From assembly GCA_030142905.1 (NCBI GenBank), contig JASJOG010000097.1, positions 744,001 through 808,000 on the forward strand: a DNA stretch of 64,000 bases, read 5' to 3'. The first letter of the stretch is position 1. Every line of letters begins with the position of its first letter. The translations under genes and the position numbers were made by a program. Origin of the DNA: Heliopora coerulea. Lineage: Eukaryota > Cnidaria > Anthozoa > Scleralcyonacea > Helioporidae. The notes under the pieces are model-generated. The model saw only the letters and a list, made by a program, of their open reading frames with translations. It did not search any database and was not told the origin of the DNA. This document shows positions 21,801 through 34,631 of this stretch, piece after piece.

Positions 21801-24800
21801 GTTGTTTGCGATTGTTTTTAGTGACCACCGAGATATTGAAGCGTGCATTTATAGTACTTACCAGAGTGTGCAACAATATATATATATGATATCAGTATAT
21901 ATATATATATATAATAAAGCATTTTAACTTGAATTTTATAAACTACTCAGAAGATGAACACATGTAACTGTTTTCTCTCCCTTCTTCAGTTAGTGAGCGA
22001 ATTTATCATAAATTACATTTGTTATTATCTTACTGAAAGGGGGGTGACCCCTAAGGCTCCACCCTGGATCCGCCACTGAGAACGAGGTTAGGGAGGTTAC
22101 AAATTTGCTTGCTGTACGAAGTTTGAAATTACCAAGAAAAAGACTGTACTATGTGTGAGTTTTTGTCTAATTCATGTAAAAAATCCATTTCTACAAATAT
22201 TTTGGCTTCTTAATTCAAGATGATTCGTTGATGACCGTATGTTAGCATTCTCGTAAACATTCCCGGAAATCTGTTATCGGGCTCTAGCGCAAAATTTACG
22301 TCAAAGTTAAGAGGTGAATACAATGCAAACTGTCGCATACCGCCCGCCTAGATAACCTACGAGTGTAATCTGGGCACATCTGGCAAGAAATGATTAAGAC
22401 ATTGTCAAGTCGCCGGAGGATGAACTTAGCAGAAAAAAGGACTGAGACTTTTTGACTAAATAAAAAATGAAAAAAGAAAAGAACCGCCACGCCCACCCAA
22501 CTAGTCTAGGCAATCTCGGTACATTTCTTACTATGAATCTGTAATCTTCTCCGAGGCCGTTCTTTTGCCTTGTTCCTTACTGTAAGAAGGACAAAAAGTG
22601 GTCATTCAGGGTTCGTATGGGTCCTCAAAAGCCATGAAAGTCATCAAATTTTCTATTTTTAAAATTAAGTACTCAGAAGTCCTTAAATTTTATTTGTCCT
22701 GCTGCATTTCAATAAAGTTGGCATTAATTTTAAAATTTGTATCGTTTATTCGTAATCATTCATCTTTATTCAAATGAAATCAGACATGGTCTTCTCATTA
22801 TCGTGACACTTGACGTAGATATGGCTATATTTTAATGTATTGTATATTTTCTGGTTTATTTTCTGTTTGTTTTTTTTTTTTTTGAATAGGGTACCATATG
22901 CCGTGGATCCTTAAAATGGCTTAAATGTACTACAAAAAGTTTTTAAAAAGTCCTTAAGATTTACAATGAGTGACGGAAGAACCCTAAATTACTAAAGTCA
23001 CAATTTACGCCTGGGCAATCAGTTGGAGATATCTTCAAAATGTGTTCATCTTAAGAGGCTACCTTAAAACGCTGTTCAGTATAACAAATTGTCTGCATTT
23101 TAACTCTTCCGTCCCCGAGAGATCTCCCCTTAACGATTAAGATCGTCTGGCGTTTGCCACAGTAAAATCGTTTATCGTTAACCAGGGTAATATGATAAAG
23201 TAGGATTGGTGCCAAAAAAACCTAATGGACATAATCTTAACTCTTTCCTCTTGACGAATAATACCTTCCAGCGTCAGCCAGAGTAAAATAATAAAAATCG
23301 AATTCAGACCTGAGAGAGCTAAGATGGTGTTCCTCTTGCGGGATGAGCTACAATGAAACTTTGCCAGCAAAATTTTGTTGGTTTGGCTGGGCTCCACGGG
23401 CGAACATTATGATGCGATAACAGACGTTCGTAACAAATCTTTCTCATAAGTTTATTTTCTTTGATTTTTTTATTGCAGTGAGGCCGGATGTACGCCGTTT
23501 GCGACCAGCTTGATAGCAGATTATTTTGATACGGTAAGTTGAGAACTCTTTAGTCTGTTCGTCTAGCTTGGTTCCATGGAAAAAATGTTTTCTGAGTCTG
23601 AGGAAAACGAATCTGTTAACTTCTGATGACCGGTGACTCCATTCAGATGAAGATGGAGGTTGAAAACGTGCAAGTAGTTCATATCACGTCATCTCGATAA
23701 TTCAGTGTTCATTATGCAATTTTATGAAGTATGTTACTTGAGGGCTACAGCACAGGCATTGTACCATCAATATGCGGAACAGGTATACGTCTTTCACCTT
23801 CGGTCTCCGTCCTTGTTCTTGAAAGTCAATGGTTAAAGGGTCTTCCCATTCTTCAAATGCTTACAGACGTAATCGCTGTGAGGGGTTCAGAGAGTCCAAG
23901 TCCCTTTGATGTCGCCATTAAGAGTTAAATTTTTGCTTAAATTTTTAACATGCTTGCTTTCTGCTTGTCGCTTTTAGGAGCTCCGTGCGTCTGCGATGGG
24001 AGTTTACAATTGGGGTATCTACATCGGCTACAGTTTGGCGTTCGCTCTGGGAAACTATATCAAGGACGAGAATATAGCCGGTGAGGGATGGAGGTGGGTC
24101 TTCTGGATCGCTGCTATTCCGGGATTCATAATTGGTCCTCTAATTCTTTTTACCGTCAAGGATCCAGAAAAGAAACAAATCAAGAAACACCGGGATGGGG
24201 ATAATGTTCCTGTAAGTTTTCTCAGGTATCAACACCGCTTTTAGTCCCCGTCTGCTGCTACCTCTCTTCAAGTTAGCGTGTGTCTTTGTATCCTTGTGTT
24301 AGTTTTCTGCGTATATATGCCTAGGCGTCGGTCGATCTGTCTGACTGTCTGTCTATAATATAAAAATAGGATAATGCGTAGACAGTATCAAATAAAATAT
24401 TCCCTGAAAAGTTGAAATGTTGGCAACTGCCGTGACTGATTGCAAAGAATTCTAACGTTTTGAGCAAAGGCCATTCGTCAGAGAGTTAAACGTAATCTGA
24501 AACATGAATAGCAGCTATCTGCCGACTAAGTTTTATACGAAAAGGAGCCATGTTGCAAAGAGTTAATCAATAAAACTTGACAAACAAAAACAAATCAACG
24601 ACTAGAGAACAACAAGGAAATCATTTGCTATTTTAAACGACGACTACTATTTTACTACAATTTTAAATGTAAATCAGAACGTTTTAAAAACAGTCGAATA
24701 GCATATGGCATTGATAAGTACAATTTAAGTTTAGATAACGTAAATTAGAGATTAGATTAAAGTAATATTAGATGATAGTTTTGAAGTTTTCTTAGAAATT

Positions 24801-27800
24801 TTATTCGCATTTGTAGCTATGCATATTTTATCATATTCTTTATGTATAAATCACATTGCAATTTAGTTTATTTAACTATTGAATGTGTATTTTGTCCAGT
24901 AGTAATAATAATGATGATAATAATAATAATAATACAGTAATAACAATAATAATGGTTCCATATGGTTTGTCATGGCTGGGATGGTTGTGGAGGAAAAGCT
25001 CTCCACTTCCTATAAAGTGCCTCAATGGTCTGCGTCAAATAAAGCTTCGGACAAACAAGTCCAACTCCTGGTCTTCTCGTGGCGGAACCGTTTTAACCAA
25101 CAGGCGAATGGCAAAAGGCGGGTGCCTGGCGCCTAAAAACCAGTAGCTTCGGGTAGGTGGGGCTCGTCAGTTTTGGTCAACAGCCCACATAACAGAAGGC
25201 AAACTCTGATTTCAAAACCAGGGTAGGTGGGGCTCTTTAACCTTAGTTGGTAGCCCACCTAGGAGAAGGACAACTCTGATTTCAAAACCAGGGCGGTGGG
25301 GCTCTATAACCGTGGAAGGTAACTCACCTAATGGTGGATCCATGAAGATAGCAACCAAAAACCCCGATTCCTTGAAATTCTAGGCTGGCATCTGGCGGGG
25401 TAATAGTTTGCCATATCATTCTCATTTATATGATGCAAAGAAAACATAACTTAGATAACGACGTGAATGGAGCTGGATCTGTAAGTGAAGGTCTCTCGTC
25501 CGGCAGGTGTTCTGTGCAACAGCAGCACAAGCCCGGTCGCAATCATGCTACTGCTGTCATTATAAGAATGAAATGGACAAAGGAGGTAAACGTAGCTGTT
25601 ATGGAATGTTTCTATTTAAGTAAACCATTTACAGAAGAAGGGAAACCCATTCGTGGTTACAGGCAAAGAATGCATAGAATATGGAAACAGAGAGAATTAT
25701 TTTCAGTATCAGAGCAGAGATTGTGTGAGCAGGCAAAAATGATTAGAAAAAATGAGTGGTTAACGGCAATCGAATTGGAAGAAATAAGAGGAAGAGTGAT
25801 ACAGGAAGAAGAGAGAGGTGAAGAGAACTTGGAAATGAACACGGCCACCGTAGGAACAGAAGAAGAAAATGACAATACGGCCACAGTGGGAACAGAAAAA
25901 GAAAATGACAATAACAGTAAGGATTGCACCGATGGAACTAGTAGTGAACAAGGGATAGAAAATATAGAGGAAGAGAGTAATGTGAACAAGCAGAGTGTCA
26001 ACACCGAAAACATAGTATTGAATGATTTTGAAAATGAATCGAATGAAGAGAAGGAAATGGTGAGAAAGATAGTGGAGTTAATGAATAGTCCAGACAGAGA
26101 AAGTGATTATGATTTTAGGAAAGTGAATAAAATGAGGGTGGTAGAAGAAACAAGAAAGGTTAACAACGTATTGAAGTATATAGAAACTAGCAATATTACA
26201 GAAACTAATAGGTCACTGAAAGCCGTTAGTATGTTAGTGGCGGAGGGGATAGGGATAAAGGAGAAAAATCCATCAAAAAGAAATACGGAGCCATGGTGAA
26301 AGAGACGGATTGTTAATGATATTAAGCAAATACAGAAAGACTTAGCAATACTGGAACGGAAGCTAAGAAGAGAATTAAGAAGATAAGGAGGTATTACTTA
26401 AAAACAAAAGGTTTGACAGTTGTTATTGAGGAGTTGAAGCAAAGAGTAATTGCAAAAAAGGCGAAGGTGAAAAGGTAAGAGCAAAGAATAAAATAGTATA
26501 AACAAAATAGATTGTTTAGTGTGGATCAAAAGAGATTTTACCAAGAAATAAATGGGGAATCCAGGCAAGAAAAGATCACGCCTAACGCCGAAGAAAGTAA
26601 AAGGTTCTGGGGAGGAATTTCGGATGAAGTGAAGGAACACAATAAACAAGCAGAATGGTTGAAAGAAATCAAGGAAAATGTAACATACCCTTCACAAGAC
26701 GATCTACAGATAACTAAGGAGAAAGTTGAGATGTAATGCAGGAAGATGACTAATTGGAAAGCCCCTGGACTTGACGGAGTGCAAGGCTTTTGGATTAAAT
26801 ATTCGACATCATGCCATCAAAGAAAAGCGGATCTGATGGAAAAAATTTTAAATGATGAAGACCAACTTCCTGAATGGACGACGTCTGGCAGAACTGTGTT
26901 ATGTGTGAAGGATCTAACAAAGGGTAACAGTGCAGACAACTTTAGACCAATAACTTGTTTGCCTTTAATGTGGAAGCTCATGACTGGGATTATAGAAGAA
27001 AATATACGGGGTTTTGGAGGGCGACATGGTGTTGCCAAATGAGCAGAAAGGATGCAGAAGAAAGAGCAGGGGGACTGAAGACCAATTATTCATAGATATG
27101 ATGGTGCTGAAAGATTGCAGGAGGAGAAATACCAACCTGGCTATGGCCTGGATAGATTATAGAAAAGCCTATGATATGATACCACACTCGTGGGTTACTG
27201 AATGTTTAGAAATGTTTGAGATTTCTGAGAACGTGGAACGGTTTATAAGACACAGTATGTCTCCATGGAAAACAGAATAGACATCATGTGGAAAAAGGTT
27301 AGGACAGGTACTAATCATGAGAGGTATATTTCAGGGGGATAGTCTGTCTCCGTTATTGTTTGTACTGTGTGTAATACCACTGAGTCTAGTATTAAGGAAT
27401 GTGAAAGCGGGATACGAGTTCAAAGGTAAACAACAAAGGATCAATCACTTGTTATTTATGGATGATCTAAAATTATATGGTAGGAGTGAAGTTCAAACTC
27501 ATTCCTTGGTCAAGACTACACAACTCATTAGTACAGATATCGGAATGGAATTTGGTATCGAGAAATGTGGAGTGTTGATCCTGAAAAGAGGAAACGTTGT
27601 AGAGAGTGAGGGTATTGTTTTGCCAAATGGGGAAACGATGAAAATTATTGAAGATGAGGAATACTGTATAAATATTTGGGGATCTTAGAGATGGACGAAA
27701 TTAAGAAAGAGGCAATGATAAACAGGTTCAAGAAAGAATATTTGAGAAGATTGAGATTGATTTTAAGGTCAAAACTGAATGGAAAAAATAAGTTTCAAGC

Positions 27801-29795
27801 GATCAACGGGTGGGCAGTAACAGTACTCAGGTATGGAGCAGGAATTGTTAAATGGAGTAATGAGGAGTTACAAAGCTTGGATAGAAAGTCGAGGAAGTTG
27901 CTAACAGTGCATGGTACCTTTCATCCTAGGAATGATGTTGATAGGTTATATCTACCAAGAGGAAAAGGAGGAAGAGGGCTAATGAGTTGTGAAAGTTGTG
28001 TACGAGCAGAAGAGAATGGGATAGGGTGGTATGTTAAGAATACCGTAGAGTCTCTATTAGTACTGGTTAGACAAGGGGGTATAATCCATACGGAAGAATG
28101 TGTGACAAAAGAAGAGTACAAGAAAAGTAAGACAGAGGAAAGAGAGCAGAAGTAGAGCAATAAGAAGATGTACGGACAATACTGTAGGGAGACGAGTGAT
28201 GACATTGACAAGGAGAAGAGGTGGTTGTGGTTGAAAAACAGTGATTTAAAGGCAGAAACAGAAGCTCTTATCTGTGCAGAAGAACAGGCATTAAAAACTA
28301 ATTACATCAAGTTCAACATAGATAAGGCTGTTGAATTACCCCTATGTCGAATGTGTGGTGAAAAAGGAGAAAACGTGGGACATTTGATTAGCGAATACAA
28401 AAAGCTTGCTCAAAGGGAATATAAAAGAAGACATGATAACGTGGCAAGAATAGTCCATTGGACATTATGTAGGAAATATGGCTTGGAGCGAGCAGTTCAT
28501 TGGTATGATCATGCCCAGTGGCGGACACTTCAGGAAATATTGGGGGGGCGAGTGCCGAAGGCACGAGCCTTCTAGGAGGTCTGGGGGTACGCTCCCCCAG
28601 AAAATTAGAAATTTAGAATACTGTTTCTTGTTTGTTTTTAAACAATGCCCTTTTATTCTATTATGTTGATTGTTCGTTGTTGTCATTGTGCTTCCTTTTC
28701 TTAAAATGAAGACCTTCTTGTGCTTCCATTTTTCAAAATGAAAGCTTCAGCTGAAATTATTGGGGGGCGATCGCCCCCTCTCACCCCCCTAGTGTCCGCC
28801 ACTGATCATGCCCCGAAAGGAGTGGTGGAATCTGGTGAGATAAAGGTGCTATGGGATTTCATGACACAGTGTGATCATCACATAGAATGTCTAAAACCTG
28901 ATATAGTTGTTGTGGAGAAAGAAGAAAAGAAATGCTTAATTGTTGACATTGCCATCCCTGATGATAAAAATGTTGGAGTGAAAGAAGAGGAGAATGTTCA
29001 GAAGTATGACAAGCTAAAATGGGAAATTAAAGAGTTGTGGTCAATGAAGAGGGTAGATGTAGTACCGGTAGTTATCGGAGCACTCGGTACTGTGAGCAAG
29101 AAGCTGGAAAAATGGATAGGTAGAATAGGAATAAAACTTAATATAGAGCATCTCCAGAAGACTTTGATTTTGGGAACAGCGAGAATATTAAGAAAGACTC
29201 TAGAAAGTTGAATGGGCCAATGTCATCCTAGACTACTGGCTGTAGATGGCTGACATTGAGGATTACCAGCAGAACACCAAGCTGTGAGAAGTGAGAAAAT
29301 AATAATAATAATAATTCATTCCCCATCATCAGTGTTGGAAAATGACCAAGTGAAGGTGTTGTGGGACTTCAAAATTCAGACAGATCTCCATTTAGATCAC
29401 AACAGACCTTATATTGTTGTATTGGAAAAGAAAGAAAGAGTGTTCTACATTGTCGATGTGATATGTCCTTTCGATATGCGAGTGTTAAAAAAGGAGCAGG
29501 AAAAGACTGACCACTATCAAGATCTGAAGATTGAAGTTCAAAAGATCTGGAGCTGCAGGAGGGTAACTATTATCCCAATTATAATTGAAGCGCTTGGGAC
29601 TGTCAGTAAGAATTTGAAGACATGGTATGACAAAATAGGACTGTATGGGAACACTTCTTTACTTCAAAAAGGCTTGCTTGTTGGGCACAGCAAAGATTCA
29701 GCGCAGAGTGCTGGACACCTAAGGCTACGGGATGTAGCTTGATGTTCTGGGAAACAACAATACTACCAATAATGATATTTGGTGTGAAATATGAA

Positions 29796-29838
<43 letters not shown>

Positions 29839-32800
29839 GACCCCTTCCACTGTCCTTAGTTGGGTGGTGTGCGAGTTGTAATAATAATAAACCACTGTGG
29901 GAGAGCACAGACCCTGGTCTCAGCCTCTCAATGGGGATGGCGTCCCTTCGGTCCACTAGCCCCAGGTCGCAGGTGGCAACTGTGAGCAACCTGGTATGCC
30001 CCCAACTATGGGTTAAATAGCTTTAATTCTGTAATGAAAAAAACAAGAAGCAAAAATAATTCATGCCGCATCACTCGTCGCGCGGATAAACAAGGAGTGC
30101 GTGCACCAGGGAGAGACCAGCCTGGTGTCGAAAAGTCGGCTACTGGAATATCCTCTCCTCACAATGATCCTGTGGTACACCAAAACAGGGACAACCCCGA
30201 ATCTGGCCCACTGGACCCACCATCTAACCAAAATATAAATAAAACAAAATCAAGACGACTAAAATGGTCAAAAGAGGAGTATAAAGAAGTCATGCCTGCC
30301 TATTATAAGGCACAACTAAACCCAACACAGCCAATTACGAAAGAATCATACAGACTTTGGAGACTAAACAACCCAGATGTAAGACCGGACTATGATGCTA
30401 CATTACTATCCAACATTAGACGCTATATTGTTAAAAATAATAAACTTACACAACATGAACTAAACAAGTTACAAACAGAAGCGCAAAACCAGCTGCAAAC
30501 AGAAACCCTTCACGATCCAACCTTACCTAGTGAAGAACCGGAAAACAATTCTCAAGTTAATCAACCAGATATTAGCGATACTATCCCAACACAATGTGAA
30601 AACAATGTTGATCAGCAAGAAAAAATGGGCGTCTCCGCAAGACACTCCGAAATTGACACAAGTCAGGTTCCACCAACTGAAACCTTAGGAGATGGAGAAA
30701 ACAATACCTGTAGGGGCCAATGTGACTCTGAAAACGATACAAATGATGAAATAATCGAAATAGCTGAGGAGATTATGAAAAGGTTCCACATTGTAAAAGA
30801 TACATCAATGAGAGGGAGTCCCATCCTAAGATTGCAAATTGTAAGAAAAACAGATTCATTATTGAAAAAGGAAATAAAGCACTTGAACGGATCTTGCCAA
30901 CAATAAAAGAGAACGCAACATGCAAAATTACGGATACAAATCATCTACTATACGCCACCGCGTATACCATCACGTCAGAATGCAGTATTAAAATTAAGAA
31001 AAGAGGAGCAAATACAAACGTCCACAAAAATCCCGCGTGGATTGAGAAGATCAATAAAGAGGTCAAAATAATGCGGAAGGACATTTCGTTTCTCGTCGAG
31101 TGCAGTAAATCGAATGTGAAGAAGATCAACAAGGTAAGAAGAATCAACTGCAAATATAACTTCAAGTCAAATGAAAGTTTGGACACCAAAATTGAGACCC
31201 TTAAAAAAAAAATCCAGTTGAAAGCAGTGCGGATCAGAAGGTTCACCAAACGAACAAATTTCTATAAGCAAAATAAGACTTTCTAAGAAAACACCAAAAA
31301 ATTCTATAGGGAACTAAGAAAAAATCAGATTAAAGCCGAGGAAAATCCTTCTAGAGAAGAAATAGAAGAATTCTGGAGCAATATCTGGAGTAACCCCAAG
31401 GAGTTCCGTACAAATGCAGAATGGGTAAAGGAATGTGAGAAGGCAAATGAGAATGTTGAAACCCAGAAATGGAAGGAGATCTATGAAGAGGACGTGAAAA
31501 CTGCACTGAAGAAATCACATAAGTGGAGATCCCTGGGTATTGATAAATTACCAAACTTCTGGCTAAACGCACTATCTAGCACACACAAAGACTTAGTATT
31601 TTTGCTCACAGATATTGTAAAGAATCCTGGAAACGCTCCGGCATGGTTAACGGAGGGGATTACATATCTCCTTCCGAAATCTGATGAGACCCAACATCCA
31701 AAGAACTACAGACCAATAACCTGCCTTTCTACCACTTATAAAACATTGACATCGATCTTAACTGACTGTACGTACACCTTTCTTGAAAACAACAATTTAT
31801 TACCAACAGAACAGAAAGGATGTAGGCGAGGCTCATATGGATGCAAAGATCAACTCCTTATCGACAAAATAGTCCTAGAACATTGCAAGTCTAAAACCAA
31901 AAACTTAAGCGTCGCTTGGATAGATTATAAAAAGGCTTTTGACAGTATCCCACACGACTGGATAATCAAAGCAATGGAAATGTATAGGGTGGCACCAGAA
32001 ACTACCAACTTCGTTAAAATTAGTATGAAAACATGGAAGATAACTCTTATCCTTAATCACGGTAATGGATCTATAACATCTAACAGCATTAGCATCAACC
32101 GAGGAATATTCCAAGGAGATTCATTCTCTCCACTTCTCTTCTGTATTGCCCTGCTCCCTTATCGAAACTTTTGAATGAATCGGATCGGGGATATAATATA
32201 TTTGATCAGGTCATCACCCACCTCTTTTACATGGATGACCTCAAACTATTCGCTAAAAATGACAGTGATCTCGAAGACCTTCTCACCATCGTGAAAGACT
32301 TCAGCGACGACATAGGCATGGAGTTTGGACTTGACAAATGCGCAAAAGCCAGCTTTAAACGTGGCAAGTTCTGTAAGGCGAGTAACATCAATCTGGATAC
32401 AAACACTAAAATCAGAAACCTTGAACATGATGAGGTCTACAAATACCTTGGTATCAACGAAGGTGATGGTATCAAACACACGGCGATGAAAGAAAAAATT
32501 CGTAAAGAATGTTACAGGAGAGTTCGACTAATTCTTCAGTCGGAACTGAATTCCTCTAACAGAGTAAAAGCAATTAACAGCATTGCAGCTCCTGTTGTCA
32601 CTTACAAGTTTGGAATCATAAATTGGAGCAAAACAGACGTAGCAAGAATAGATACTAAAATACGCAAACTGTTAACTAAATTTCGTATGCACCACCCCAA
32701 ATCAGATGTTGACAGATTGTATCTACCTCGCACTGCAACCAACTCGAGATGGCTTATGAAACTACACTGATCGGCCTTGGTAGATATCTCGAAACAACAA

Positions 32801-34535
32801 CAGATCCCATGCTACAAGCCATGTTGAAGTATGAGAAATCTAAAAAGAAGAATTCCATAATAACCTTGAGTAGAAAACTGAAACATCGGTATGATGTACA
32901 ACCAACAGTAGAAGAAGATCAACTTAAACCAACAGCTGCTGCCAAAACGCTGAAAGAACGGGCAAAAAAGGCTGGTCTAAATGCTCTTAAGGAAACATGG
33001 AGAAATAAACCACTGCACGGCAAATACCTACAAAGACTAGAAGAAGCTGATGTTGACAGTAAATCCACACATCGTTGGCTTCAAGGGTCAGGTCTCAAAG
33101 CGGAAACCGAGGGTCTCTTGATCTCAGCCCAAGATCAGAGCCTCCCGACAAACGTCTATAGATCTAAGATAGTTAACGACGGTACAGACCCTCTTTGCCG
33201 CATCTGCAAAAAGTCAGATGAGTCAGTAGATCATCTCATAGCTGACTGTCCTATATTAGCATCTAAAGAATATAAGGCTCGCCATGATCGTTTAGGCCAA
33301 TACATCCACTGGAATGTGTGCAAGCATTACAACATCAAAGTCCCTGAGAAATGGTACGAACATCATCCTGTAGAGGTCACCAATGGAAAAGATGTGACAA
33401 TTCTTTGGGACTTCACAGTTCACACAGACCGTACCACCACGGCCAATAAACCAGACATTGTTATCAAAGACTTCAAAGCAAGAACATGTCAAATTATTGA
33501 CATGGCAGTTCCCTGTGATAGCAACATTTCGACTAAAGAATATGATAAACTTCAGAAATATAAAGACCTGGAAATTGAGATCACCAGGATGTGGCATCTA
33601 AACGCAACAACGATACCAGTCATCATGGGCGCACTAGGAATGATCCGAAAGGGAACTAGTAGGAATGTCGAGAGAATTCCGGGAAACAGCAAGCTTCAAG
33701 AACTGCAGAAGATTACTCTCATTGGTACTGCACATATACTTAGAAAAACATTATCTATAAGAACATGAAAATTGGTCCAACTGGAAAATAGACTTCTAGA
33801 GCCCTCTCACTCTTGGACCCCGGTGGGGACCCGGTGTTTGGACAAGTATACATACAGTCAAATATATGAATAATGATAATAATAATAATAATGGCGCCCC
33901 TACCTTGCCAGCTGGGTAGACAGCCGAAAGCCTCAGCTTGCCTTAATTGGCTAGCAGCTGCAAGTACACTACCTTCAGGTGTTGGCAAACCTGCCCTATT
34001 AGCCCAAGGAATAGAAGGAAATCTGTACAGCAGGCTGATGCCCCTGACCTCAGTTGGTTGAGGATAAACCAGCCTTAAATGCTGAAACAGATCTGCACTA
34101 GTCTAAGAATAAAACAATATTCAGACTTAACCCTTGCAGTGGAATGCTTAAAGTGACCTTAACTGGTTGGAAGTGCAACAGAGTACTCTTAAGGTCAAAC
34201 TGGATATACGCATCGGGGAGTACTTTCAATAATTTTGGAGGGCTGTACATCCCTTACTCCTTCCTGACTGGATAAGTTGGGCGAGTAAGGGCTGGCCCTG
34301 TGAGTGTTTCTTAAAATCCATTTCAATGGTAAAATTTCCTTTCTCCACGAGCTCCCTGAAATGTGCAATGTCTGTTGCGGCCTTGCGTGGCGGGATGCTG
34401 GTAGCTCGTAGCAGGCTGAGACCTCTTCTACTGTCCTTACCTGAGTGGAGTGCGAGTTGTATTAATAATAAGAAGAAGAAAACCCTAGCAGGCTGAGACC
34501 CCTTCCACTGTCCTTAGTTGGGTGGTGTGCGAGTT

Positions 34536-34631
<96 letters not shown>

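Larger units (their letters stand above)
24953..29298 (+). mobile_element. RLE-type LINE (R2/R4/Dong-like), element 1, decayed
   Basis: Flanked by AAT tracts. The 5' UTR has about 70-bp repeats. An open frame 25430-26299 encodes a Myb/SANT-like N-terminus ([15 protein letters not shown]). RT fragments follow in several frames: [13 protein letters not shown] near 26755, [16 protein letters not shown] near 27035, [16 protein letters not shown] near 27145, [13 protein letters not shown] near 27322, and catalytic [11 protein letters not shown] near 27452. A C-X2-C zinc finger ([15 protein letters not shown], with the last Cys changed) sits at about 28348. After a MITE insertion comes a restriction-like endonuclease domain ([11 protein letters not shown]...IVDIAIPDD) ending at 29211. 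Multiple stops and frameshifts make it inactive. Confidence 0.8.

Noticed and set aside
25152..25330. CRISPR-like array of three repeats
   Set aside because: Repeats are adjacent without unique spacers and lie in a LINE 5' UTR of an animal genome.
25657..26013. Minus-strand 118-codon frame
   Set aside because: Shadow of the LINE N-terminal frame on the other strand; composition driven by its acidic repeats.
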